A stretch of 64,000 nt of DNA from Erodium maritimum (lineage: Eukaryota; Streptophyta; Magnoliopsida; Geraniales; Geraniaceae), in NCBI GenBank assembly GCA_963921825.1, contig OY997592.1, forward strand, positions 55,138,336 through 55,202,335. Direction: 5' to 3'. The notes below the pieces were generated by a model. The model worked only from the letters and a program-made list of their open reading frames with translations, did not search any database and was not told where the DNA came from. A program made the position numbers and the translations under genes. This document shows, piece by piece, positions 1-13,420 of the stretch. The first letter of the stretch is position 1, and each line of letters begins with the position of its first letter.

Positions 1-2151
1 TTACTTCAATGTTGTTTGACCTCATCATTTGTTCTGATTTTTTGTTTTCAATTAAGTATTTATCATGTTTTTGAATTTCAGAATTGTTTTTTTCCTATTA
101 AATGCCTTATTTCAATGATTTATGAACAACAAATGTTGTTTTCAATTGTATGTATTTAACACATTTTTGAATTTGAAACTGTTTTTTTTAAAATTTAAGA
201 TTTCTCTCTGTTGCTCACGAATTTGCTTTGTGTCGAACTCCTTTTGAAGTCTCTACCTCGTGCCTTACACATCAAGTGCTACTCAATTATGTCTTGATTA
301 TAATCAGCTCCAAATAATGCCAAAACCATTAATTGCTGCTCCATGATGTTCATAGCTTCCTTGATTCATGCTTCAAGATTTGAATATGAAGTTAAATTCA
401 TCAAGGATTTAGCAAAAAACCTCTTCGGGTTGATTCTCCAAATCGATTTTGAATGGATACTTTTTTCAACCTTTGAATGAGTGGATTGTCAACTGTAAGT
501 TTATTTGCCTGCTTGTCTCTTTCTGATGTGTGACTAACCATATCTTTGGTTGTTGGCAAGTTTATGAGATAAATCCATTAATGTATGTAGTTGAGCGGAA
601 ATCATATGGAGATTCTTTAACTTATAGATAGGTAAACTCTCTCCTTCTCTCTCAAACTAAGGAAAAGTTTCAACAATACTTTAAGGTGTAAAGGTACCGT
701 AAGTCTGTAACTATATACTTATCAACTATAATCAAGTTTAGTTAACTATGACTCTGTGCTTTGTTTGGGAATTAGAAGCAGTCAGTCCACAATATGTTTC
801 TCCTGGCCTCACGTATGTTTGTAGATTTTAATCTCAAGTAAGTTTTGCCTATTGATTATTTTGATTTTTATTGGTTATTAAACGTTCTGATTAACGTATT
901 ATCGCAATAACTACGTTTCAATTCATTTTGATTAAAACATTTTATTAATATGGTCGTGTATTTTTTCCTTCTGTTTGTTGTGAGTTCTTCCCTGTTTGCT
1001 GTCAGCATAAATTACAAACCTGTTTCATTTAAAAAAATTAATGGTGCTTTAGGTTTGTTGCTCGCATTTTTAATGGTGTCATTAAACTTCGTGGTGTCCG
1101 AGTTAGATTGCATTACGTATATTAGTAAACATAGAGCTCTGAATTAAGAAACCACTACTGCTATTTGGTGAGAAAGGTAAATGAGTTGCTTATCTGTTTG
1201 TTGTTACAATAGTTAAGACGGTTGCTTTTAGTTATTCTTTGCATGTGATGTGAAAACCGGTCAATGATTTTGGACAATGATTTTTTGTTTTGAATTGTGT
1301 ATATATCATGTTTTTGAATTTCAGAATGGTTTTAAATATCTTGTTGTTACTCTTTGCAGACTTTAATATTTACTTCAATGTTGTTTGACATCATCATTTG
1401 TTCTGATTTTTTGTTTTCAATTATATATTTATCATGTTTTTGAATTTCATAATGAGTTTTTCCTATTAAATGCTATATTTCAATGATTTATGAACAACAA
1501 ATGTTGTTTTCAATTGTATGCATTTAACACATTTTTGAATTTGATACTGTTTTTTTTTAATTTAAGATTCCTCATCAATGCTGAAAATTTTAAATATCTT
1601 GCTGCTACTCTTTCCAGATTTTAAGGTTTACTTAAATGTTGTTTGACCTCATCATTTGTCATACCAACTATTAATATGTTCGTTTTCTGTTATATGATTG
1701 TATTCTAGAATTCGCTTTACATAATAGGTGCTTTATAATGCATCTTCAAATCCCATCATTTTTCTATTAATTTGGTCATGCTTATTTGTTCTTGTGCATC
1801 CAATTTATAGGTACACTATTTCATTTGTCTTGGATTACGTCTTCATTTGCCTCTTTGCTTCTTAAAATCAAATCAGAACATTTTTTTTGGTAGCACGGAC
1901 TGGGCTAACATTCAGGTTTGCAATTTTTGTTGGGTTACAATACAGTTGTGCTAATTTTCATTAGACTCATTGCCATGTTTTTCCCTGTTTGTCCTGTTAT
2001 GACTTATTCCATTTCTTAACTGTTTGTGCTTTTTCTTTTCCATCATTCTATTGTTCATCCCAGCATGTTTGCCTCACACTTTATTTTATTTGCTTTTATG
2101 TTCTTTAGTTATGGGCATGCAGCAACCACCGAGATGTGATTCTCTTATTCA
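1..2151. repeat. AT-rich region with diverged direct repeats, possibly Helitron interior
   Basis: No coding region is recognisable. A block that starts near 1 (TTACTTCAATGTTGTTTGAC) recurs near 1369 and, partly, near 1629, so roughly 250-bp units with a shared TTTAAATATCTTG start are present in two to three diverged copies. T-rich tracts ending in AG (for example before 2109) look intron-like. The same mobile element appears to resume at 13421 after the gypsy insertion, which is why Helitron interior is suggested. That assignment is inference, because no Rep domain was found here. Confidence 0.35.
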
Positions 2152-3885
2152 TGTAAGAACCACTCCCGGTCAACGCCAGTCAAATCGGCGAAAAACAGGA
2201 AAATTTAAAAATTTTGGACAGACACCTAAATGAACCTAAATTTGACCCCGAGGGTCATACCGAGTTCCGGGGGACTCAGGGCAACATTCTGGCCAAATTG
2301 GGAAAGGTTGACTTTTTGCTAGAAAAGTCAACCGAGCGACGTTTTGGTCCATTCGAGCTCCGTTTTGGATCCAAAAAGCTTAGCCATCGTCCTAGTGGTC
2401 TTAGTTGAGCCGTTTCCTTGTAGCCGGTGAAGTTTCGTAATTTCTTGGAAAAAATGTCCGTTCGGGGCCCGAGACGGCCGAATTTCGCGAGTCTGACTAA
2501 AAAATATCTAGAAGATATTTTCCAAAAGGGGTGGGACCCACTTGCCACATGTCATACAAATGGTGGTAGTTGGTTTTTAATATAAAGAAAAAGGAAGAGT
2601 GTATGGTAGTTTTGTAATAAAGGATCGGTTGTGTGGTTTTAAAACAAAACAAAAAGAGAAGACATGGTGAAGTGTCGATCATTTTAGTAAAAAGAAGAGA
2701 AGTAGAGAGAGAAAGAAGAGAGAGAAGAGAAGAGAGAAAAAAGAGAGAAAGTGTTGGAGTTTTGTGAATTCCCGACAATCCGACCGACGGATCGTCTCAA
2801 CGGTTGACGAATCGAGCTCCCGTCATCATTCCCTACGGTGAGAACCTAACCGATTTTAATTTTGGAACGTTTGAATTTTAGGGTTTGAGTTTAAATGGTT
2901 TGATTAAGGTTGGGGTGAGGTTTGGGGTTCGTTAGGAACGTTTTGGGGCGAAAAGAAATGTTTTCTGTTGTGGCCGTGTGGGGCCCACGTTTTCGGGCCT
3001 CGGGTTTTTCGTGTTCGGGTGGTTTTGGACGATCCCCGAATCTTTAATTCACACCCGTAATGAATTTTGGAATTAAATTGTGAAAGTTGGGAATTTGGGT
3101 TTTAGAAACTTTAAACGCGAATTAAATCGCTCGGAAGTCGGAAATTGATTCTGTCAATTGCATTGGAACCCTTGAATTATTCTTAGACCGTAGAAACAAA
3201 AACGGGAATTTTCGGAGTCCCGAAAGGGCGTTTTCAAAACCCGGGAAAATTCGCCATGTCGGGCGAATCGGGCTTTTCCGGGTCCATTATCGACAATGTC
3301 GAGTAATTGGGAAGTTTGGGAGTGATTGACATTGTCGGGGTTACATTTGGGCGTCAAGTTTATAAAAATTCAGTTTATTCCTGCAAGCTTAAAAGTGTTT
3401 TAAATTGTGTTCTGATTAGATCGTGCCACCGACAGAGGAAAGAGAAAGCTAGGCGAGTGATCGAGATCACACCGGAGCTTGATTGTGAGCTTTTGGAGAA
3501 AGCATACGAGGTAGGGAAAAGTAGCCGGATCTCGGCCCTGACTAGGGAAAGTTAATAGTAGAAATGCATGTGACACTTGGGGTGTCGTGGGTTAAGTAAG
3601 TTTATCGAACAATAGAAAGGCAGGCGACACCGGGTGGTGTCGTATGATACGGGAACGTATCGAACATTAGAAATACTTGTGACACTTAGTAGTGTCGTAG
3701 GAGCAGTGAACTTATCGATATTAGAATTACTGGAGGCATTTGTTTATGCCCGGAGGTTGATTGTTTAGTTTGTGTCTTGGGTGGCCATGAGTGCCCGTGG
3801 GGTTGTTGAGCCCGTGTCTTTACTGTTGGTGTGTCTTGGGTGCCCATGAGTGCCCGTGGGGTTGTTGAGCCCGTCAGTAATCAAT
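2152..3885 (+). repeat. Left LTR, 5' segment, gypsy
   Basis: Collinear with 10361-12240 of the right LTR, from TGTAAGAACC through the CT/GA-rich leader region near 2700 to the first copies of the GAGTGCCCGTGGGG minisatellite (3773-3875). The rest of this LTR is replaced by the inverted block that follows. Confidence 0.8.
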
Positions 3886-6158
3886 CTCAATCAAGTCCAG
3901 GATCAACCTATCCCAATTCCTCGACACGAAGTCGGATCAGGCTGTCGACCTATCGCAATTCATCGACACCAAGTCGGATCAGGCTGTCGACCTATCACAA
4001 TTCATCGACACTAAGTCGGATCAGACTGTCGACCTATCGCAATTCATCGACACTAAGTCGGATCAGGCTGTCGACCTTTCGAACTCACAACTTCAGGTAA
4101 CCACAATCACAATCACAGGCAAGTTCAATCACACAGGCACTCAAGGCCACTCAAGACACCTCAACAGTCAAGACTCGGGTTCAACAACCCCACGGGCACT
4201 CACGGCCACTCAAGACACACCAACGGTCAAGACTCGGGCACTCACGGCCACTCAAGACACACCAACGGTCAAGACTCGGGTTCAACAACCCCACGGCACT
4301 CACGGCCACTCAGGACACCAATTTAAATAACACGGGCTCTCATGGCCACCCAAGACATCAACAATCAAATACGGGCTCTCATGGCCACCCAAGACACCAA
4401 CAATCAAATACGGGCTCTCATGGCCACCCAAGACATAAATTAAACAGTCAACCTCCGGGTATGATCATATGCCTCCAGTAATTCTAATGTCGCTAAGTTC
4501 TCTGTTCCTACGACACTACTAAGTGTCACATGCTTTTCCCATAAACGCTACCATCCCGTATCATGCTTTTCTAATATTTAAACAAACCTACTCAACCCAC
4601 GACACCCCGGTGTCACATGCAATTCTACTGTTACCTTTCCCTAATCAGGGCCGAGATCCGGCTACTTTTCCCTACCTCGTATATAAGTCCAAAAGCGCTC
4701 CACTAAACCTCGATGTGATCCCAGTCACTCGCCGAGCTTCCCTTTGCCTCGGTCCGCAGTACGATCTAAAAGAACACAATTTTAGAGCACTTTTAAACTA
4801 GTAGGCATAAACCAAAATTTAATAAACTTAACGCCAAACGTAACCCCAACAATGTTGATCACTCCCAAACTTCCCAATTACTCGACATTGTGGATAAAGG
4901 ACCCGTAAAGGCCCGATTCGCCCGACATGGCGAATCTGCCCGGGTTTTGTAAATTGCCTTCCGGGGCTCCAAAAGTCCCCGTTTTCGTTTCTACGGTCTT
5001 AGAATAGTTCAAGGAACCCAAAGCACTTGTCGGAATCGAATTCCGACTTCCGATTCAATTAATTAACGTTTAAAGTTTCTAAAACCCGTTAATTACAACT
5101 TCTCCAATTTAAATCCAAATTTCAATTCGGTTAAGGATAAATGGTCCGGGGAACGTTTTAAACCCTCTGAACACTAAACCCGATCACCCGAGCACGTGGG
5201 CCCCACCCGGCCTACTTGGCCGTGAGCCCTAAGGTTCAAGGGGGGGCTCGGCCACCATGGTGGTGGCCGACCCTAGGTCCGCCCAGCCACCTCCTATGGT
5301 GGCCGGAGCTCCTCCCGAGCTCTCGGTCGCCGGAAAACGTTCCAACAACCCTCCAAACACCTCTAAAACATCTCCCATAAACCCCCAACCTTACTACAAC
5401 CATAACTCAAACATTAAAACGAAACCCTAGCTTTGAAAAATAAACGAAACGACGATCAGTTTAGTACAAACCGTAGAGGAAGACGAGGGGAAGACATTTT
5501 CTTCTTGCTTTGAATCGATCCAAGGGTTGAACAACCCACAAAACCCTAGATTATTCACCTTCTCTCTACTTCTCCTTCTCCTTCTCTCTCTAACACTCCT
5601 CTTCCTTTTCTATTTTCAACAACTAACTACAATTCTCTTTTTCTTTCTTTTTAATTAAGTGTGGCCGGTCACCCTCTCCCTCACCACTCATTTCCCCCCC
5701 AAAACTAACACCACCAAGTGTTTGAAAAGTGGCAAGGTGGGCCCCACACCTTTTGGAAAATATCTAGTTGATATTTTCCAATCAGTTTCGCGAAAATCGG
5801 ACGTTTCGGGCCCCGAACGGGCACTTTTTCCAAGAAATTACGAAACTTCACGGGCTACAAGGAAACGGCTCAACTAAGACCGCTGCGACGACGGCTAAGC
5901 TTTTTGGATCCAAAACGGTCCTCGAATGGACCAAAACGTCGCTCGGTTGACTTTTCCAACGAAAAGTCAACATTTCCCAAATTGATCAGAAAGTTGCCCT
6001 GAGTCCCCTGGAACTCATTTTGGTCGATAACGGGGTCAACTTAAGTCCGGTATGACCCTCGGGGTCAAATTAGGTTAAATTAAGCGTCTGTCTTAAAAAA
6101 TTTAAATTGTCCTGTTTTTCGCAGGTTTGACTGGCGTTGACCGGAAGTGGTTATTACA
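3886..6158 (-). repeat. Inverted LTR segment of a related gypsy copy
   Basis: Read on the minus strand from 6158 down, this opens TGTAATAACCACTTCCGG and follows the same LTR order: leader, promoter-proximal region, then minisatellite units in reverse (4143-4440). It is clearly more diverged from both plus-strand LTR segments than they are from each other, so it comes from another subfamily copy. Together with 2152-3885 it makes a head-to-head inverted arrangement of about 4 kb. The left junction is placed to within about 20 bases. Confidence 0.75.
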
Positions 6159-6499
6159 GTTGGCCTTGTCGGCTTGTGTTTGAGGTTGGGTGACTTGAAT
6201 TTTTCTGTGAGTCGTTGTGCGTGTGGTCGGTAATTTGGTGGTCGAGCGTGTGTGTCGCTTAAGGCTATTTTTTTAGGGTCCGTGATCCTTGTCTTTTCCA
6301 CCGTCTTGATTGTGCAGTTTGAGTGTTGATTTTGCGTGGCGGTGTTCACGGTTGTGTTGGTGGTAGAGGTCGTAAGTTCGTTGTTAAAGGGTGAGGTCTT
6401 GGGTTCGGGACTCATCAATAACCTGCGGTAGTGATACAACACCTCGGTGTGAGAGTCTCACCACGGAGAGGGGTTAGGGTTGATGCGCTACGGCGCCAT

Positions 6500-6910
6500 A
6501 CGAACTAGGTTTCCCCTATGTGAGCGGGTGTTCGAGTTTTCCCTCACGTGAACAGGTGGTTTGAGGTTTCCTTCACGTGAGTGGGTTATTCGAGGTTTCC
6601 CTCGCGTGAATGGGTGATTTGAGGTTTCCTTCACGTGAGTGGGTTATTTGAGGCTTTCCTACGTGATCGAGTAATTGGGGTATTGAGGTTGTAAGCAATA
6701 GTGGTTTGCTGAGTCGAGAACATGATCCCCGTTTGAGGTTTCCCTACGTGATCGGGTAATTGGGGTATTGAGGTTGCGAGCAATAGTGGTTTGCTGAGTT
6801 GAGAACATGATCCCCGTTTGAGGTTTCCTACGTGATCTGGTAATTGGGGTATCGAGGTTGTGAGCAATAGTGGTTTGCTGAGTTTAGAATATGATCCCTA
6901 TTCGAGGTTT
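6500..6910 (+). repeat. Two-level tandem repeat in gypsy internal region
   Basis: Units of about 33-36 bp built on GAGGTTTCCTTCACGTGAG run from about 6508 to 6655. They pass into an approximately 85-bp unit repeated three times (unit phase marked by ACGTGATCG-like starts at 6661, 6746 and 6830). The short motif is kept inside the longer unit, so the longer array looks derived from the shorter one. The repeats lie between the inverted LTR block and the protease region, where gag would be expected. Confidence 0.8.
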
Positions 6911-7124
6911 CCCTTACGTGAGCGAGTATTTGAGGTATTGATAGCGTGAGCAGCGTGACGTTTTGGTATCAGGTTTTGAGGTAGTAGTCTGCCCTGGTTA
7001 GATTGGTAAGTCGTTAGTGCTTTACTAGTATGCCATAATCGAACGGGTGTCCGTGGAGGTGGGCAGAACGCCCATCCCCTTTACTACTTTTCCCGCAGGG
7101 GATGAGTAGCGAACACTGGTTTGG

Positions 7125-10100
7125 TTGCGGAAAGTTATAAGTGAATGCATAGAGGATCGTGTGAGGGTTGTGCTATACCTTATCGGTGTGACTAATGGAG
7201 TGGTTGTTCGGCCTCTGATTTGGGTGTCATTTCTGTTGGATACCGGGGTGTCACACTCGTTTGCTTCGTCGAGTAGTGCTGAGATGTTGGGGCTCAGTTT
7301 AGAGTCGTTGAGTCCACCCCTGCGTCTGAATACGCCGGTTGGGGGTGGTGTGGTCTTGACTAGGGTCTGTCGTGCCTGCGGAGTTAGAGAAGCGAACCGA
7401 TACAGGAGGTTCGAGAGAGGGCTCAAGAGCCCTGATGCTGAACCGAGTCCTCACCCCGAGGATTCGGGTATGTTCAGAGTTGGCGGGCACGACGGTGGCA
7501 GTGGAGCGAGGTCTTAGAGAGACTGCGAGGATACGTGAGGATCGGCAGAGACTGAGCTTGTGCATGTATCCGTGGGAAGGATACTTACGGAATGACAGCA
7601 TTTGACGTGATCCTAAGAATGAATTGGCGGGCGAAGTACCAAGTCAAATATCGACTGTTACAGGCGACGAGTGACAGTGTCAGCAGGCAACACGGAGGTT
7701 TCGTGTATTCTGGGCAGTAAGAGCAGGGTTCTCCTGTCGGCGTTGTCCGCAGTGGAGGAAGCATCGGCCGTGCAGAGCCGAGAGTTGCAGCGAGTGGTGT
7801 GCGAGTTCCCCGAGGTCTTTCCTGAGGAGTTGAGCGGGTTGCCACCAGTTCGTGCGGTGGAGATCGGAATAGACCTGGTGCCGGGAACGACACCGATATC
7901 GATGGCGCCTTACAGGTTCACGCCAGCAGAGTTGACCGAGCTGAAGCGTCAGCTCGAGGAGCTTCGGGAGAAGGGGTTTACCCGGCCGAGCACGTCGCCG
8001 TGGGGAGCGCCAGCACTCTTCGTGAAGAAGAAGAGTGGAGAGCTTCGGATGTGTATCGACTACCGGAAGCTGAACTGGGTTACAGTGAAGAACCGATACA
8101 CGATGCCGAGGAATGACGACATGTTCGACCAGTTGAGAGTGTCGACATGCTTCTCGAAGATCGATCTGCGATCCGGATATTACCAGTTGCGAGTCCGAGA
8201 GGGGGACGTCGCAAAGACTGCATTCCGGACACGCTATTGGCATTACGAGTTCTTGGTGATGCCTTTTGGACTGACGAACGCACCTGCAGCGTTCATGGAT
8301 CTGATGAACATTATATTCCGGCCGTTCTTAGATCAATTTGTGGTGGTGTTTGTGGACGATATCTTGATCTTCTCGTAAAACGAGGCGACACATGAGGAAC
8401 ATCTGAGGGGTGTTCTGACCCTGTTGCACACACATCAGTTATACGCCAACCTGGAGAAGTGCGAGTTTTGGCTCGCTGAGGTGAGAGTCCTTGGTCACGT
8501 TGTGTCCCGTGACGGTATATTGGTCGATCTGGTGGAGATCGACGCGGTTTTGAAGTGGGCGCGGTCCACGAGCGTTTTCGAGATCCGCAGCTTCTTGGGC
8601 TGGCAGGATATTATCGGCGGTTGGTCCAGGACTTTGCGCGTCTAGCCGCGCCTATGACTCTTTTGACGCACAAGGGAGTCGGGTTTGTGTGGGCAGAGGA
8701 TTGTGAACGTGCATTCACGGAGCTGGAGGCTCGTCTGACTACCGCTCCAGTGTTGATAGTGCCAGAGCGCGGGGTCGAGTATGAGGTCTATTGTGACGCG
8801 TCCAGGGAAGGACTGGGCTGCGTGCTGATGTGGTTGGGTAGATTCGTTGCTTGTGGCTCAAGGCAGTTGAAGACACACGAGCGCAACTACCCTACCCATG
8901 ACTTGAAATTAGCAGCAGTCGTGTTCGCGCTAAAGGGCTGGAGGTATTATCTGTATGACGGGCGATTTCAGGTGTTCTCGGATCATGAGAGACTTAGGTA
9001 CATCTTTTCCCAACGAGACCTAAACATGCGCAAGTGGCGATGGATGAAACTTTTGAGTAGTACGACTTTGAGCTACTCTACCATTCGAGTAAGGCGAATG
9101 TGAGTGTCGACGCCCTGAGTAGGAAGCCGGTGTCATGTCCTGCTAGCATCTCAGTCCGGGAGTGGGACATGATGGGAGAGCTGGGCACGCTCGGGTTGGA
9201 GATAGAAGAGGTTACCAGCGGCGTGGCCACATGCTTCTTGGTGGCTCAGCCACCCCGGCTTGGCCAGGGGATAGAGGCACAGTCGGTGGGTGTTGAGACG
9301 ACAGATATCCAGGAGAGAGTTTTCGGCGGGGTTGACGTCGAGGGCTGGGATCGTCGTGCTAATTGGGAGTTACGGTATCACGGAGGTTTGTTCGTACCGA
9401 GTAACGGTGGAGGCGACGAGCTGAGAGAGTCGCACTATTCGCGTCTGACAGTGCATGTGGGTAGCACTAAGTGGAGCGCGACATCAGGCGACAGATCTAG
9501 TGGAGCGGGATGCAGAGAGCGGTTGCAGAGTTGGTATCGCAGTGCCTCACTTGTCAGTAGGCGAGAGCTGAACATCAGCGTCCCGTTGGGTTATTGCAGC
9601 CACTGTCGGTTGCACAGTGGAAATGGGGGCACGTCACGATGGATTTCGTGAGCGGCTAGCCGAGTTCGCCTACAACAACAGCTTTCAGGCCAGTATCATG
9701 ATGGCACCGTTCAGAGCGTTGTATGGTAGGTCGTGTCGGTCGCCCGTGTGCGGGGAGAAAGTGAGGAATGAGGGTTCACTAGGTTTAGAACTGGACCGAG
9801 AGACAACTGAGTCGGTCGTGCCGAAGCGTGAGCGGTTGAAGACCGCGTAGAGTCGGCAGGAGCTATGCTGACAGACGGCGCCGACCTCTCGAGTCTGTAG
9901 TCGATGACCATGTATCCCTGAAGGTGAGTCCGAAAGGTGGACTGGTGCGTTTCAACCGCGGCGGAAGCAGGTTAGCCCCGCGGTGTGTCGAGCCTTTCGA
10001 GGTCTTGAGCAGAGTGGGAGTAGTTGCATACCGACTTGCAGTGCCATCGCAGCTTGGGAATATCCACGTTTCCCAGTTGCGGAAGTATATGCGGACCCCT

Positions 10101-10360
10101 CGCACGTCATTGAGTGGGCAGATGTCGAGGTAACGGGTGATGTCTCGTATAAGGGGAAACCGATTTTGGAAATGGATCCACAGGAGCAGGTCCTGTGCGG
10201 AAAGGATATCCGCTTAGAACGGGTGCAGTGGCGGCACCACGAGGCTGAGTCGACTTGGGAACGCGAGGACGAGGTTCGCGCGAAGTACCCTGATCTGTTC
10301 GACTCCAGAGGTACGTTTGTTTTAAATTTCGCGGACGAAATTCCCTTAAGGGGAGTAGAT
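7125..10360 (+). pseudogene. Gypsy pol remnant: protease, RT, RNase H, integrase part, chromodomain
   Basis: Protease is marked by FLLDTGVSHSF near 7230. Reverse transcriptase lies in 7860-8378, with [27 protein letters not shown]-like and FVDDILIFS motifs, the last carrying the catalytic aspartate pair. RNase H is recognisable within 8640-9103 (YCDASREGLGCVL). Integrase is strongly reduced (9617-9850, AEFAYNNSFQ). The tail has HVSQLRKY followed by a chromodomain-like segment (10130-10310) typical of chromoviruses, which in that family guides integration. The remnant is spread over several reading frames and is plainly broken in multiple places; it is not expected to give a functional protein. 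Confidence 0.85.
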
Positions 10361-13300
10361 TGTAAGAACCACTCCCGGTCAACGCCAGTCAAATCGGCGA
10401 AAAACAGGAAAATTTAAAAAATTTGGACAGACACCTAAATGAACCTAAATTTGACCCCGATGGTCATACCGGACTTAAGTTGACCTCGATATCGACCAAA
10501 GTGAGTTCCGGGGGACTCAGGGCAACATTCTGGCCAAATTGGGAAAGGTTGACTTTTTGCTGGAAAAGTCAACCGAGCGACGTTTTGGTCCATTCGAGGT
10601 TCGTTTTGGATCCAAAAAGCTTAGCCGTCGTCGCAGCGGTCTTAGTTACGTCGTTTTCTTGTAGCCCGTGAAGTTTCGTAATTTCTTGGAAAAAGTGTCC
10701 GTTCGGGGCCCGAGACGGCCGAATTTCACGAATCTGACTGAAAAATATCTAGAATATATTTTTCAAAAGGGGTGGGACCCACTTACCACATGTCATACAA
10801 ATGGTGGTAGTTGGTTTTTAAAATAAAGAAAAAGGAAGAGTGGATGGTAGTTTTGTAATAAAGGATCGGTTGTGTGGTTTTAGAACAAAACAAAAAGAGA
10901 AGACATGGTGAAGTGTCGACCATTTTAGAAAAAAGAAGAGAAGTAGAGAGAGAAAGAAGAGAGAGAAGAGAAGAGAGAAAAAAGAGAGAAAGTGTTGGAG
11001 TTTTGTGAATTCCCGAAAATCCGACCGACGAATCGTCTCAACGGTTGAAGAATCGAGCTCCCGTCGTCATTCCCTACGGTGAGAACCTAACCGATTTTCA
11101 TTTTGGAACGTTTGAATTTTAGGGTTTGAGTTTAAATGGTTTGATTAAGGTTGGGTTGAGGTTTGGGGTTCGTTAGGAACGTTTTGGGGCGAAAAGAAAT
11201 GTTTTCCGTTGTGGCCGTGTGGGGCCCACGTTTTCGGGCCTCGGGTTTGTCGTGTTCGGGTGGTTTTGGACGATCCCCGAATCGTTAATTCACACCCGGA
11301 ACGAATTTTGGAATTAAATTGTGAAAGTTGGGAATTTCGGGTTTAGAAACTTTAAACGCGAATTAAATCGCTCGGAAGTCGGAAATTAATTCCGTCAATT
11401 GCATTGGAACCCTTGAATTATTCTAAGACCGTAGAAACGAAAACGGGAATTTTCGGAGTCCCGGAAGGGCGTTTTCAAAACCCGGGCAGATTCTCCATGT
11501 CGGGCGAATCGGGCTTTTCCGGGTCCATTATCGACAATGTCGAGTAATTGGGAAGTTTGGGAGTGATCGACATTGTTGGGGTTACATTTGGGCGTCAAGT
11601 TTATAAAAATTCAGTTTATTCCTGCAAGCTTAAAAGTGTTTTAAATTGTGTTCTTATTAGATCGTGCCACCGACAGAGGAAAGTGAAAGCTAGGCGAGTG
11701 ATCGAGATCACGCCGGAGCTTGATTGTGAGCTTTTGGAGAAAGCATACGAGGTAGGGAAAAGTATCCGGATCTCGGCCCTGACTAGGCAAAGTTAACAGT
11801 AGAAATGCATGTGACACTTGGGTGTCGTGGGTTAAGTAAGTTTATCGAACAATAGAAAGGCAGACGACACTGGGTGGTATCGTATGATACGGGAACGTAT
11901 CGAACATTAGAAATACTTGTGACACTTAGTAGTGTCGTAGGAGCAGTGAACTTATCGATATTAGAATTACTGGAGGCATTTGTTTATGCCCGGAGGTTGA
12001 TTGTTTAGTTTGTGTCTTGGGTGGCCATGAGAGCCCGTGGGGTTGTTAAACCCGTGTTTTACTGTTGGTGTGTCTTTGGTGGCCATGAGTGCCCGTGGGG
12101 TTGTTAAACCCGTGTTTTACTGTTGGTGTGTCTTGGGTGACCATGAGTGCCCTTGTGGTTGTTAAACCCGTGTTTTACTGTTGGTGTGTCTTGGGTGGCC
12201 ATGAGTGCCCGTGGGGTTGTTGAGCCCGTGTCTTTACTGTTGGTGTGTCTTGGGTGGCCATGAGTGCCCGTGGGGTTGTTGAGCCCGTGTTTAACCGTTG
12301 GTGTCTTGGGTGGCCATGAGTGCCCGTGGGGTTGTTGAGCCCGTGTTTTACCGTTGGTGTCTTGGGTGGCCATGTGTGCCCGTGGGGTTTTTGAGCCCGT
12401 GTCGTTATTGTTGGTGTGTCTTGGGTGGCCATGAGTGCCCGTGGGGTTGTTGAGCCCGTGTTTTACCGTTGGTGTCTTGGGTGGCCATGAGTGCCCGTGG
12501 GGTTGTTGAACTTGTGTTTTACCGTTGGTGTCTTGGGTGGCCATGAGTGCATGTGGAGTGTTAAACCGGTGTTGTTGTTGTTGTTGAACTTTTCTTGTGA
12601 TTGTGATTGTGGTTACCTGAGGTTGGGGGGCCCGCCTCATAATAAAGGGGGTCCCGTGATCGCGCGCGTATGCATGTTCAGACGAGGTTGGGGGCCCACC
12701 TGAGAGTAAAGGGGTTCTGGCAACGCGTGCGTGGTGGTGACCGGTCGACCGCCTGATCCGACTACGTGTCGGGAAAAGTACGACATGTCGACCGCCTGAT
12801 CCAACCGTCGTGTTGGGAAAAGTGCGACAGGTCGACCGCCTGGCCTGACAGAGATCGGCAAAGTTTCGTGGGCACTGAGCAGCTGGAGTGCGATCCTTTG
12901 TGATCTTGGGTGTTGCGTGGTTGTCTTTTGTGTCTTTGGTGGAGGTCATAACCGATGTGTCGGGTCTACTTTGAGTGTCCGGTTGTTGAGTTGGTTGGGG
13001 AAGGTAATAGTCCGTGCGTCAGTCGGGTTACTTGAGTTTGGGAATAGTGGTCCCCGGTGTTTGGGTTGTTGTTGTTTCCGGCATGTTCTGCTAAGTATGT
13101 CGTAGTCAGTCTGTTATCCGTGGTGGTGAGCGAACGCTCACCCCTAGCTGCTTTTCCTACAGGTACTGGTCGCGGGACGGACTAGGTGAGCTCTCGAAGC
13201 TTGAAGAGCTAGGAGCGGGAGTCCGGGTTTCCTTTTTGAGTCTAGCGACGTACGCCTTGTATTTTGTCCGCTTGTTGGGACGTACTTTTGAGTTGTAAAT

Positions 13301-13420
13301 TATTATTTTGATTAACTAAACGGTGGTTTTAAAGTGATTTATTTTAAAAGGTTTGAAAATGTTTCATTGTCTTAAACATTCGCGTTCCGGGTTCGGTTCT
13401 ACTGAATTTGGGACGTGACA
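10361..13420 (+). repeat. Right LTR of the gypsy element (3060 bp)
   Basis: Starts TGTAAGAACC immediately after a purine tract and ends GGGACGTGACA, the same end signature as two other long LTRs in the window. It contains a GA-rich leader near 10920-10995, a large minisatellite (12011-12560) and dispersed CGACCGCCTGATCC motifs (12740-12840). Confidence 0.88.
12011..12560 (+). repeat. LTR minisatellite, about 58-60 bp unit, about 10 copies
   Basis: Tandem unit built on GTGTCTTGGGTGGCCATGAG followed by TGCCCGTGGGGTTGTTGA. The period shrinks slightly in the second half of the array. Related arrays occur in the other long LTRs of this window. The long open frame on the opposite strand (12104-12949) is simply this repeat read in frame (THGHPRHTN motifs). 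Confidence 0.9.

Larger units (their letters stand above)
2152..13420 (+). mobile_element. Ty3-gypsy retrotransposon, Tekay/Del-like chromovirus, broken
   Basis: This fossil LTR element has a right LTR at 10361-13420 and an LTR 5' segment at 2152-3885, both opening with TGTAAGAACCACTCCCGG. A purine-rich tract (10346-10358) precedes the right LTR. Parts seen in order are protease, reverse transcriptase, RNase H, a reduced integrase and a chromodomain-like tail; no gag was recognised. LTRs near 3 kb together with a chromodomain fit the Tekay/Del clade. One 250-base stretch of the two LTR segments differs at about 3% of sites by eye, which suggests a fairly young insertion. The flanks (ATTCA at 2147-2151, ATATA at 13421-13425) do not match, in keeping with the rearranged left end. 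It is broken in several places. Confidence 0.85.

Noticed and set aside
12104-12949. 281-residue open frame on the minus strand
   Set aside because: It is the LTR minisatellite translated (repeated THGHPRHTN). Open frame length follows from a repeat unit lacking stops; no domain, no start context.
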